64,000 nucleotides of DNA from Alentia gelatinosa (taxonomy: Eukaryota; Annelida; Polychaeta; Phyllodocida; Polynoidae). The notes below the pieces were generated by a model, which worked only from the letters and a program-made list of their open reading frames with translations, was not told where the DNA came from and made no database searches. The DNA lies in the NCBI GenBank assembly GCA_950022655.1, contig OX465584.1:26819469-26883468 (forward strand). The letters are read 5' to 3'. This document shows positions 1 to 13,100 of the stretch, in pieces; the stretch's first letter is position 1, and each line of letters begins with the position of its first letter. The position numbers and the translations under genes were made by a program.

Positions 1-235
1 CACCTTAGCCAGCGCCAGCCAACCTCAGTTAGACCCAGCCAGCCTCAGTCTGCTCCAGTCTCTCTCAGCCTGCCCAAGTCTGCCCCAGCCAGCCTCAGCC
101 TCAGCCCACCCCAGCCCACCCAGTCCGTCCCATTCCGTCCCAGTCCGTCCCAGCCTGCCTCAGCCTGCCCCAATCCACCCCAGCCCACCCCAGCCCGCCC
201 CAGCTCGCCCCAGCCCGCCCCAGCCTGCCCGGTCT
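1..235. repeat. C-rich minisatellite of about 10 bp units
   Basis: The stretch is built from imperfect CCAGCCCGCC / CCAGCCTGCC / CCAGTCCGTC units read without clear breaks to about base 235. It is strongly strand-asymmetric (C-rich, G-poor). No exon is seen in it. The rest up to 1022 is AT-rich with one long hairpin and no recognisable exon or promoter. Confidence 0.75.
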
Positions 236-533
236 ACCTTATCATGTAGGCCCAAACCACTCGTATTGTATCACTTTAGGGTTTATTATCCATGGTATAC
301 AAAGCCTCCATTGAAAATGTATAGGGACTCAGTAAACCACGACCCATTGTATAAAACCTGTCAGATACCCTATCTATGGTATACGGATTCAAACCTGTGG
401 TATACTGCCTCAAAACCATGGTGTACGGGAAAAATAGTCCCTTTTGCTATAGAACAAAGAAATAGTCCCTATTGTTATACCCTTTGATATGGCAATTACT
501 GGGTCTAATGTATTCGAAAAGATGGATGATAAA

Positions 534-653
534 TGCAATAATCGATGGTTTTGTGGATAGGCGGCTGTAAACCACGAGAGGTTGACGCGTATTACGACGT
601 CAACCTCGAGTGGTTTACAGAGCGGCCTGTCCATAAAATCATCGATTATTGCA
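534..653. repeat. Long near-perfect hairpin (fold-back element)
   Basis: The left arm (about 534-590) and right arm (about 597-653) are inverted copies with few mismatches. The arms start TGCAATAATCGATG and the centre carries CGTATTACG. There is almost no loop. This structure is typical of fold-back MITEs; no ORF is associated. Confidence 0.75.
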
Positions 654-1022
654 ACGGCGCCCACGACACTAGGTGGAACACACCTTTTATAAAGATGTCT
701 GAGTGTATACAGGCGCCTCTATAGTATAGAGATGGCACTGGATTATTATCCAGACAGACATCCCACATGCAGACACCTACTTAGACACATTACGGGGGCC
801 CGCGGTGGCCATTTTCCTGCGGTGCACCACACATACACATCGTAAACAAACATTTTGTGTCTGAGACACTAACTTTAAGGCATATTTGAATTTTACTTTT
901 CCTACCGAAGAACCTTCGGGGATATGAAAAGGGTAATGGCAGTCTTCTCTGCATTTAAAATCCTTTCACATTAAAACGGTGAACGAGTATGAATTCTAAA
1001 TTGATTGAAATCGATATTTCAG

Positions 1023-1569
1023 GTGAGGAGAAGAATCCAGCATATTCTGCAATCAACGTACGCATCCACACACTTAGTAAGTGTCACCAGATCTGTAGGT
1101 GTGGAGGCATTCCTGACAGGTCTCAGTTCAGCAGTCACCATCAAGCTTCAAGTGGCCGTCACCAGTCGCAGTTCAACTCTGATTGAACATTTCCAGGAGA
1201 ACTTCAATTCATCAACCATATCTACCGAAATCGTTTTCTCTATTGAAGCAGGTGAGTACTTCTTTCCTACCGTGACATCTGTTATGTTTACATTTAGATG
1301 TTTCAAACTTGAAGAGAGGATTTGAATCTGAATTTCAATAAACTGAAAATAAGCAAAGAAAGACATTCGATTCCAAAGACAGGCCTTTCGATTTTATTTG
1401 TACTGCATAACTAGATGTATTTCTATACTTACCTTATAATTGTTGATATTCAAAGGAAATGCATGCGCGAAGGACCCTTGCTACAATGGTACAGATTGTC
1501 TCACTCTACCTGATGATCACTTCAAATGTAACTGTTATCCAATAGAGGGCCCACATACACCATTGTGTA
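1023..1569 (+). CDS. Module 1: SEA (second exon only) + EGF
   Basis: Exons 1023-1251 (SEA part 2) and 1456-1569 (EGF). The usual 110 bp first SEA exon was not found in bases 1-1022, so it lies upstream of the window or has been lost. The SEA part is the most diverged of the set: VTRSVGVEAFLTGL, then KLQVAVTSR in place of ELHVAVTHR. The EGF has all six cysteines and an NGT glycosylation sequon before Cys3. The donors are gtgagtac and gtaagtag. Confidence 0.8.
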
Positions 1570-4500
1570 GTAAGTAGATTATGTTTCAACATTATTTTCA
1601 AAACGCAGGCTATGATCATAATTCTTTGTCTGTAATGAAAAATTATTGTGAACATGATTCATGAGCACATCAACCAGAAAATAAGGGAAGATACAGGGTA
1701 TGCATACATTGTAGCGTACACTAAAAATGAAGACGAGCACGGAGGATTAAAATGCACAAGCGTTAAACAGTGGTTAACATTCAAAGATACACAAGTAAAG
1801 ACATGCGTCATGCAGGGTTGCCTTCTCCATATAAAACCGCAAGGCGCAACACTCAGTAATCACAGCCAATAACACTTATTCATAGCAATACGAGTTCAGT
1901 TAATGTTGCACTCTCTTTGCTGTGGTCATATAATAACAATTACGCCAGTTTGCGGGTGGGGGCGTATTTCAGTTCATTTTCCTAAATTTTGACTCTATAC
2001 CACACTTTAATTGAAATTTGGTTGTATAGGTGGCAGCCAGCATGGAAAGTGAATATGCATGGAATTAGGGAGATCAATTATGGTGACCTCACCATTTAAA
2101 TACACAAAACAATATTCGGACTGTGCCCTCACAGAATTGTCAGGAAAAAGTTGTTATCCTACCCCTAATATAAAATCCCATAGGCTTAACATTGACTTTC
2201 CGTATGCGCCCGTATGTCGCATACGGATAAAAAATCGCTCCTAGGAGCGTACAAAAAATGGACCAATCAGAGATCAGCAGCTGAGAGTAGTTCCAAACGC
2301 CTTCAGAGCAGCAAGGAGAGCTATATGCAGGACTTCAGAAAGTTTTTATCATGTTTTTTGTTATTATCCTCACAAAAAAAATATCGTTCACAGGGGGTAG
2401 GATAAAATCAAAACCTTATTCGTTTTAATCTGGGCTCCCGTATGCGATTCCTAGAGTTTTGGCTCCGGATATCACTACGCCAAACTCCAGTCGTCGCATA
2501 CGGGAGCCCAGATTAAAACTCATCCGGTTTTACGATATTCCCCAAATGGAAATACGAAAAGAATTACACACCCAGGAAAATTGTGCTAAAGTTTATAGTG
2601 CCATCAGGCTAAAGCAAGAAGATCATAAAGTAACGGCTTTGTGAGTGGTGCCATCAGTCTTGGACAATATTGCCATTGGTCTGAAGTGGTGCCATCAGTC
2701 CAGGTGCCAAAGGTCCCTATGAAAGTAAAAAATACAATTTTAGGCATTTTTAACATAAGATCAGAAAAGTTAGTTAGGAATCCGAAAAGTCCTATTGTCA
2801 CATCACATACAAAAAAAGAAGAAGATCACGATGGGACTTAAAATGTAACATGTTATTTCGTTGGTAGAAGGAATATGGACTTAAGCAATCTATATATGTA
2901 TATGATGTGAAGCTTACTCCTAAAATTTAATAAAAAGAAAAGGATTTCAGTGCACAAGCGTTGAACTTCAGGAATCAATAGACCCCGAGCATTCAGTCAG
3001 TTCTTTGATAACGGGTTACATCAAACACAATAGCTAATGTATTAAGTCATTTTCAATTGGCCGACTATTCGCCTTCCAAATGGAAACAGCCCAGCATTTG
3101 AAATGGTCACCGATAATTCTCGGGAAGATTACACAATAAGGCCACTAACGACCGATTTGATCAATGACCGACAGGATCAAAACGCTTGAATTTCATCGAT
3201 GAAGCCCAAAGTTTTAGTATAAAAATCCATCGGTATATAATACAGTGGGGAGAAAGACTTACAAGGCAGTGATAACACGACATTATATTCTGTATAGACA
3301 CATAGACATTTATATATATGTACAAGTATATATGTGTCTTCATTAATTAATTTCAGCTCCAGTCATATCTCTTCGACTGGTTATCAAACATGTGGCATTC
3401 ACCGAAGAGCTACAACATGTAGGAAGTCCCTACTTCAAAGAACATCTGGCAAGCCTACTTTTAAGGGTAGGAAGCAAGTTCTTACAAATATATTTCCTTA
3501 AAACGATCAATTTTAGATGACCAGATTTCTTTTGTTATGAATTCTATGATTGACTGACCAAATTCTTTCTCAAGAAAATAGTGAAATACCATCGATGCCT
3601 TTTCTCCTTTACCATGGTGTTATTTCTTGACATTTTCACCTTACTTAACTTAATATGATTTCGACCATTACTTTTTGTATAAATGTCAATGCTCCCAAAC
3701 CACCTTCCCTACATTGAATTGATTCTTTTTCATTTACTTGACCTCATCTTTGTTGTCTATAGGTTATTTGTGTATTCTTTTAGAATTCTCGCCAATGTAT
3801 ATCGTAAGCATGAGGACTATATCATGTAAGCTCCTTTATTGTCACTGTAGCGATTTAATCATTCACAAGTATAAAAAAAGAATATAGTCTGCCCCTACTT
3901 TCTCAAATGGGAAGCTATATGTCCCTGTCCCATTCAACTTCTGGAATGTTTGATCTGACATTTTGCAGGTGAAGAGGACAGTCCATCTCATTTTGAAGTC
4001 AGCCTTTGTGTCATTGCACCTGATAAGGGTCAGCAGATCTAGAGGTCCGGAAGCCACCCTGGCAGGTTTGACACCAGCCGTTACAATTGAACTTCATGTG
4101 GCTGTAGATAACCGCACTTCCGCTTTGATCCAGCATTTCCAGGCTACATTCAAACCTACAACCATCTCTCCAAATATTATTCATTCTGCTGAGGCAGGTA
4201 GGTCATTGGACAATGATTCTATAGTTTCATATTACTCTATTCAGACCTTTACCTCTGTTTAAAAGAATGCTAAAAATATGAGGAAATGTATCTACTGAGC
4301 CCGAAGTGTCAAGCTATAGTTATAAGGCCCTTTTCCATTGGCCGACAAAAACGGTGCAGATTTTCTGTGTTTTCCTAATAGTCTATTTACATCTTGCGTG
4401 AGCAGTGCTAAAGGTCCGTCAGTGGTTCCTGACTGTATATTGGTGATGGCCAATCGAAAGAGGCTATTAGGAGAGCACAAATATTCTATCCCGTTTCCGT

Positions 4501-7049
4501 CGGCCAATGGAAACGGGCCTATATATACAGGATGAAGGAACTCGAAATGTCATCCTTACAGGCCACGTCACTACGTCTCATTTTTGCTATATACCTAAAA
4601 ATTTCCAACGAACGCCATTTCATATACTTACGAATTCATCGATGCTCAGCCTGAGACATCATTTATTCGCCATGTCCAGAAGCGGGCAGTATGTTACAGA
4701 AATTCTACCACAGATATATAATACTGATCTGATTGCTTATCATTCTTAACTAAGATTATCTCTATACCTGATTCCACATCACTAATCATTGAAGGGAATG
4801 CATGCAGCAAAAATCCTTGCAAGAATGGCGCAGAATGTGTTGCTGAACGACGGGATGACTTCAGCTGCAAGTGCACACAATTAGACTTCCGACAGACACC
4901 ACTGTGCGGTAAGAATTTGTCGTCATGTTCTCATTCGAACCCTTTAAAAAAAAAGATTATTTCATTACATCTCTCATAAATGAGATGTGGTGCAACTTCG
5001 ATGCCAAGATTTCGATTAAACAAAAGATTACATTGAAATCAAAATAGTTGGATGAATTAATAAGAAGATTATAAGAGAAGAAGTTAATTATTGATGAAAT
5101 GAAATAGAACAGGAATTGAAGGTTTAGATAGCAAAAACCCATACAGAAAGAAGAAACCTTTATAAAACAACAATCTAAAAAGCTCGGTGTGGGTGGGTGG
5201 GAGATCCGATGCCTGAGGTGATCCAGGCGTGGGTGTGTGGGACGTAGTGGTGACGTGTTGAGACGGGATGATGCGATAGGTGGCAGCATCGTAGGTTCTC
5301 CGGAGGAAGCGACAAGCCGCTGAGCCCGCGCTTACTGAAATACCTCGTGTACTCGTCTTCTTACAATACCTCGTGTACTCGTCTTAGGAATACCTGTATA
5401 TCATCTTGGGCGTTCTATACTACTAACGAATACGATCTTCTTTTTATAGAAACATGACATATTACATTAATCTTTTTCTTTTACTGTTCACGTATTTTCT
5501 CTCGTTTATCTAATCATACCATGCTCTTGTCATAAAATAAAGGAATCTCCTACTGTAAGTTTGGAAATATATCTGAAATGTTTGATAGTACTACATATTA
5601 TGTCACCACATTTCAGATCCAACCATAGCGGTTCGACTTGTCATCAAAGATGTGTCATTCACCAAAGATATCGAACATGTGGGAAGTCACGACTTCAAGG
5701 AACACCTAGCAATCCTACTTTTAAGGGTAGGAGGCAACAATTTCCAAATACATGTAGATTTGCCCAACACCAACTGCAGCTTAAATCACTCTTGTTGTGT
5801 ACGCTATAGCTGAATGAACGAATCATACCTTCAGTGCTTTACCTTGAGCTTGTGCCTTCAAGTTCCTTTCTCTTGCACACCACTTTGACATTGATTATTA
5901 CCTATTTGGGAAGGTCGTGATCCAAGGGACATCTGTCTAATTCACTGTCACGAGAGTAGGATCCAAAACTTGTGCTGCTGGTTTTTCTGTTAAGTATTAA
6001 TCTTTATCCTAGCTTAAACCTTCAAAAGACTCAAAAAGTCTTTTAATCATTTCTATCCTATCGGTTTTATTTTCCCCACACATTCACCTGGAATTATTCC
6101 CATGACATTCCCCCAGGAGCAGGATCTTCTGGATCGGTGTGACACAAACTTACTTGAATTTTTCAGGTAAAGAGAAGAATCCGTGTTCTACTGCAATCCT
6201 CCTATGTGTCCTTACACCTAATAAGAGTAACCAGAGCTAGAGGTGCAGAGGCCTACCTCACAGATCTAGCTCCAGCAGTTACTGTTGAACTTCATGTGGC
6301 GGTCACTCAACGTACTGCCGAGTTGGTCAAGAATTTCCAGGACAATTTCAAACCTTCAACCATCTCTGTGAATATTATCTACTCTGCAGAGGCTGGTAGG
6401 TAGCATAATTTTCTAGAGGCATACCTTTGCCCTTGTGGTTATTAATGATCAAATGGAATCTCTTGAAGTAGGCTTCAATTTTGCATTATTTGTAAATGTT
6501 TAAAATCAGAATAGATAGTTTTTCACTTTTTCTATGAAAATCCACGTTCTCCTTTTCAGTATGTGAAATCAAATTTCCTTGTGTAAAACAAGGGAAATAT
6601 TAACTGGACCTCATTCAAGCTAATAAAATAATCGTTTGAACCTTCCCATAATCCCTCAACCCCATGCTGTGGCTGAAAGAATGCCTTCCATGATTCTCTG
6701 ACTCCGTGAGACAGGAAATTCCCCATGAAAGAATTGTTTCGCTTTTTTGTTTACTCAAACTGACATCCCTCGTTTGTGTATAATTTGGATAATCATATCT
6801 TTATCTATAATTTAACATGATTGATCTTTGAAGGGAACGCATGCATGGATACTCGATGCCACAACAGTGGAGAATGTGTTTCTGAACATCGGGATAGCTT
6901 CAGCTGCAAATGTAACGAGACAGGCGACCCACTAACACCCCTGTGCGGTAGGTCTATGTTGGGTTATTAGTCAGCTCTAGCTTTTACACATATTTGTGGC
7001 ATTCTATGATAGTGTCCACATCCTACAATGATCATTTAAAATGCTATAT

Positions 7050-7125
<76 letters not shown>

Positions 7126-10100
7126 ATATATATATATATATATATATACATACATAAAAACACAGGGTAAAATTGTTGGTCCGATAAGACGGCATTATGG
7201 CCTGGAACCACTGAGCTATAACAAAGAATCTTCCAATATTCAGTCAATTCCACAATGCGGTAATTCAGCTTCTTACTTCGGCATCCTATCAAACCGAGCC
7301 TATATTTATCATAACCCCGAATTCAATCACATTTTACCATAAATTGGCATAAGAACGAAGTTTAAGTAACAGTCTACACTCCGCCGATGTTTCAAAGTGT
7401 TCCTTCTGATATCGCACGGAACAGGGTGCAATACAAAATTTATATTGTACATAGATAGCAGCTGTACACAAGTGTTAAAAATACTGCACGGGTATATGAT
7501 ACATGGTGCTAAGTACTTTTTTCCCCGAAGAAATACAGTAAATGGACTGTGAAAAGCTGTATGAAAGGTCAGTCATATGGAGAAAATAAAAGAAGTAATG
7601 GAGATTGTAAAAGGCCTTCTTCTCAGCTAGATTGGTTGGATAATTTAAATAGAGAGTTTCCTATCGGATGAAATTCACTTTATGAATATAGCCGTCTTTT
7701 CCTCTTTCAGATCAATACATATCTGTTCGATTGGTGATCAAAAAGGTGCCATTTACTCAAGAACTTGAACATGTTGGTAGTCCCCTGTACAGGGAACATC
7801 TGTCAAGGTTACTCTCAGAGGTAGGGTGCAATTGATGTTTAAAAAAGCCCCACACCATTAATCTGCTTATTGGATAACTGTTTTACATTAGCACCTAATT
7901 TATTTGAAACATAAATCACCAGTTATATTCTCAGCTATATTTTCTTAGTTTTACCATCGTTTCCTCAATGTTATTTCTTCCAATAATTCTCTCAATTATA
8001 TGTTCACTAGTTACGAGCTATGTTGTTTCTGGCCTTCAAGTCTACCAACCTCTATCCTAAATGGATCTTTTATTTGTTCAATATGCTATGGGGGGATTTG
8101 GGAATAGAAATGGATAGGCAAATGATTAATTGTGACTAATCCATCTTGAGGATAATATTGATATTTTAGGATTTGGGATAATTGGAACATCTTGATATGG
8201 AGATAAATAGAATACCCTTAATACATATTTATTAAATAACATAGCCTTTTTTCATGAAATGATTAATAAAAACCCTATTTTTATTTAGTTTGGGAATAGA
8301 CTCAGCTAGTTCCAATGTATTCCCAGATTGGAAAAACCTTTAATGGCCGGGGGGGGGGGGGGTAGTCAATACATATACAACAAAACAAATAGATGAGTCA
8401 AGCAGAGAGACCAATCATCAGTTGGTGGTATTATGTGCAATGTCTGATATGTGCATCTGTTTAAATGTCTTGCTGGAACAGGTCTCTGGTGTCCTCGAGT
8501 GATAGACTGTACCGCGGGCCTATAACAAGCATTGCGTAATTTTTATATCATGCCCTTTGTATTATTGCTTTTTCAATATCTTCAATATGAGGTGATGAAG
8601 AGCATATATTATATTCTTTAGACTGTCGATCTAATCATTAGAATTTATTCACCACCGATTACATAGTATCCATGGGAATATCATTGGGTGTGAGTAATTT
8701 CCAAGTAAGAGATTACTGAGGACTATAATCTCTTGGTTCTAAAATCAGGAGATTACTGGTTAATAGTTCCCAAAACGTCATAAGGCCCCTATCGAGCGAA
8801 ACGCGAACTAATACTCTCAGTGACAGCAGCGGACACTATTACAATCACAATCAATGTGAACCTTGGTTTGACCTGTATTTCAGTGTGTAATTCATCCTCC
8901 AAAGCACATAGGAGTCCACCATGACTGAGCAATGTTAACGAACTGGTGATTGATGGTAAATCTTAATCGAAATTTTGTAACAAACTGAAACACTGCTGGG
9001 ATGATAATAGAATGTTGGGAACTATCTAAAAAAACTTGAGCAATATGAAAATAATAATGATTCCACTGAAATGTCTCCAATTACACTTTTAGGTGAGGGG
9101 AAGAATCCAGTACATTCTGAAGTCAGCCTATGTGTCATTACACCTGATAAGGGTCACTCGACCTACAGGTACAGAAGCCTACTTCACAGATTTGACTCCA
9201 GCAGTTGTTGTTGTACTTCATGTGGCTGTAAAAGAGCGCACTCCTGCTTTAGTGAACGACTTCCAGGAGAACTTCAATGCTTTAAGCATCTCTCATCGTA
9301 TTGTTTTCTCTGCTGAGGCAGGTAGGTATCTATTTCTTTACCATGAGAACCCTTATTATTTATAGCCATATATCGCAGTCAAAGGTATTCCCTACATATT
9401 GATTATTGATCTCAAGTGAGATTAAGGTTTTGCCTGTCTCTGATTCAATGTCTTCCATCTTTGAAGGGAATGCATGTAACAAGGATGAGTGCCATAATGG
9501 AACAGGATGTATTCGTAAAAGTCTGGGGGGATTCGGGTGCCGGTGTTCCCAAATTGATGGGTTACAAACATCTTTGTGTGGTAAGTACATTCTTCCCTAA
9601 ACTGTTAGTTTTGACATTTGGTTTCTTTGTAAATTTGTGAGATAAGAAAGGGATGTTGTTGGATTGTTCATCATTGCTAAATAACTATGTAGCCAGATAA
9701 CAAATAATGAGTGTCGTGCTTTTAGTTGGAGACGTCTTTACCTCATTTGAGCAATCAAGCATACACAAACTACTGACTGACCAGTTCATCACAACCCTGG
9801 TATTTCTTCCCCATCTAATTATCTCTAGACATAATATCTATAGACACGTGATCCTATGACACAGAGATACTGATATAACCACACATATATCCCACAGACG
9901 CGTGCTGGGACCTGTTTCACTAGTTTCGTGACTTGTCTGTGACACCATACATACATTGGGGTTGTCTAGTTTTGTGACAGCACAATTGGCTGCCCTTAGG
10001 AAAACACAGACCCCAAACATAAGAATTAGACAAATCTACACATCATGAACCTATTTCAAAATTGTCAGATAGACAGATATGAAAAGCGGCACCAACAGTG

Positions 10101-13100
10101 CAAGCAAGAATGGACAAAACGAAGTCTAATGTCTAGTTCTTATGAAACCGAACTCACCATCTAGACGCCATCTAGACATGTCACCAAACTAGTGAAACAG
10201 GTCGTGGTCTTGTATCTGATTGTTTAGACACCTTTGTCTAGACGTCATTGTTTCTTGAGACTGGCCAACGCACCTCGCCATGAGATTTTAGAAAAGAGAA
10301 TTGTCAGAGACTAGGGTAAAAGTGCGAAGTCTCAATATACTTGCTCAAGTCTTTGATTATGGAAATTATTAGGAAATTAAGAAATAAGACTACAATATGT
10401 AGACTATCCCTAACGCCTGACAGGCCCAGGAATCAAATCCCAGCAATGGAGGGGTGCAGTAGGTGAAGGGGTGGGGGGTAGCCATAGGATACAGGGACTG
10501 AAGCGAGTCTACTATCTCAAGTACATTAGCCCCTTCATGAATCCCATTTTAAAGATTTGTTTTATACACATGCCAACAGAGCTGATTAAAAAAAAGAAAT
10601 GCATACATCCATATGCATACATAATTTTATTACTTTCTTCATGCACAATTTCAGATCCAGTCATTGCCATTCGAATGCTCATCAAAGATGTGGCATTTAC
10701 CCCAGGGCTGGAAGATGTTGAAAGTCCTCAATTCAAAGAGCATCTCTCAAGTTTACTTTCAAAGGTACGATAGTTTATGTATTAACTGAAATGAATACAC
10801 TTTGATCATCTAACGCGATCCCCTCTTTGAGCGTGCCACCTCTATGAAATTTGTAAGATGCAGAGGATGAGGGTATCATTTTCTGAAAAGAGTGCCCAGC
10901 TGACCATGACTAATACAGATTGAAGTGCCTTAATGACCTATCGGTGCCTGACACATTTGGATCCTTCAAAGGCAGATTTAGTTGTAGATGGTTGCCAAAT
11001 GACCCACAAACTTGACAAAACCCAAACCTTTTAGTTATCGATCATTTTAAATAAAAGAGATTCAGACGGTAGAAATCACAAAAAAACCAGACACAGTAAG
11101 CTTGTTGGTAGGATGATATTATTCAAACTAAGTGGTACAGTAGGTCGTTCATGTAGTGTATCAAAATTTCTCACGACGTTTCGCTGATGTTGAATCAGCT
11201 TCTTCAGGTGATAAAAGTTTCACGCTCATTCATCAATGATGCACATTCTATTTGCACCTAGTTAAATCCTCGGTTCCCGTTCATTTGACACTCTTAACTT
11301 AATTCTAATCCATAGTTAAAATTATGTTCTACTTTCATCATGTCTGCTGAGATATTTATACTTCCTTCAGTTAATAATTTTTTTTATTATAAACTCTTGC
11401 CTGTAGAGTGCTGTTAAGTATGGATTAATTCATACCTTTTCAACTGCATATTTAAGGTGAAGAGAAGGATTCATCACATCCTACAATCCGCCTACAGGTC
11501 ATTACACCTGGTAAGAGTAAGCAAACCTACAAGGACAGAAGCCTACATCACTGGTTTGAGCCCAGCAGTTGCAGTTGAACTTCATGTTGCTGTCACCCAT
11601 CGTACTGCTGATATGGTGCAGAATTTCCAGGATAATTTCGATGCTTCAAGCATCGATCCAGCCATTGTTTTTTCTTCTGAGGCTGGTAAGTATATATTTG
11701 TTTATCAGGACAACTCTAATCATATATGTTGGGATCAAGTGGTGGTCTGCTACTTTCTCAGTAGAGGATGTGTCGTGTCCACTCCTTGCCATGAGTACCA
11801 GAGCCGAACCCATGCATACAGTTGCTACGGGCCCATTTTTTGTTACGTAACCTGAGGGTATATACTTGTCCTGCTTCTCAAGAGAGGAGCAGACTTGGGT
11901 TCTCACCAAAGAGTGCAAACTTTTCTTTACTTAGGTAGTAGGTTTAGGTTTATTCAACTTCAGTTGGTTGTACCTGACCTGCCTATGAGTTACTTAGTCT
12001 TGGCTTGCTAAAGAGAAACATATACCATGTTCTGATTATCAATTCTCGTTTACCATATCTGTGTGTTGTGTCTTGGTGTGGGTAGAAAGGCCTTTGGTTC
12101 TTTCTGGCCTAGAAACAATCTGTAATTTGTCAGATCACAAGGTAGCGTTAGCCGACATCAGGTTAGTTTCATGATCACAGTCTAGTTATTAACCTAACCT
12201 GATGACGGCTACATATACAACAAGAATTCTTATCCAAAGTGATTATTGATGCCCTGTCAGGCTGGTCATATATTTTGTGTCTAATCCAATTCTTTCAACC
12301 CTCGAAGGGAATGCGTGTGCCATGGGTCATTGCAAAAATGGAACAGATTGTATTTCTGAACGTCAGGGAGGATTCAGTTGTAAGTGTACCAAAGAAGAAT
12401 GGCTACAAACACCTTTGTGCTGTAAGTATACTCTTCCCCCAACTTCTCTTGATTACAACACATAATACATAAATAGCATAAAAATCTACTACCCTCGCAT
12501 CTTATGTCTTTTTTTATAGTCATATCGTTCGGCAAAAGTCTTCAAACACATATCATTATATCGTAAGGCAATTAGAATCTATCTAGTGGGACTTCCAACG
12601 GTATACCTTTAGTAATGAGTCTTAAGACCACTTATACTATGGATTTGAAATTAAGTTTGAAAAATAAAATAGATGGATACAAGCTTAGAGTCTTCACCTT
12701 ACTGTGGTACAATTTGTATCTTGTTGAGGTGTGTTCTGTGTCAAGTCTATGTCTATGTTCATGCCAATTAGTCAACTGTTGTTGCTCACATCCATATGCT
12801 TAGCGATCCAGAACTAGTAACATGAATTAACTACATCAACTGCAACACTTGTACGACGGATACTAAGAAGAACATTGGGGAATATTTTATGTCAACAGAA
12901 TGATCATTGACCATACAATTTGTTAACTTTTAATTTATGCTTGTTAGATTGACATGGAAGTAAGTAATGACATTCTAAAAAAGTTGCCACTTGAAGTTCA
13001 GAATGTATATGACCCGAAAATACGGAAGGCCACTTTGTATCCATATTTTGTCTGTACACATCATAATTTAATCATATATATCTATATGTAGATCAAGATT

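Noticed and set aside
5337..5385. Two copies of AATACCTCGTGTACTCGTCT as a regulatory site.
   Set aside because: A simple local tandem duplication in an intron, with nothing to link it to regulation.
7160..7230. A tRNA-like A box on the minus strand (TAGCTCAGTGGTT).
   Set aside because: No B box or acceptor stem pairing was found at the proper distance.
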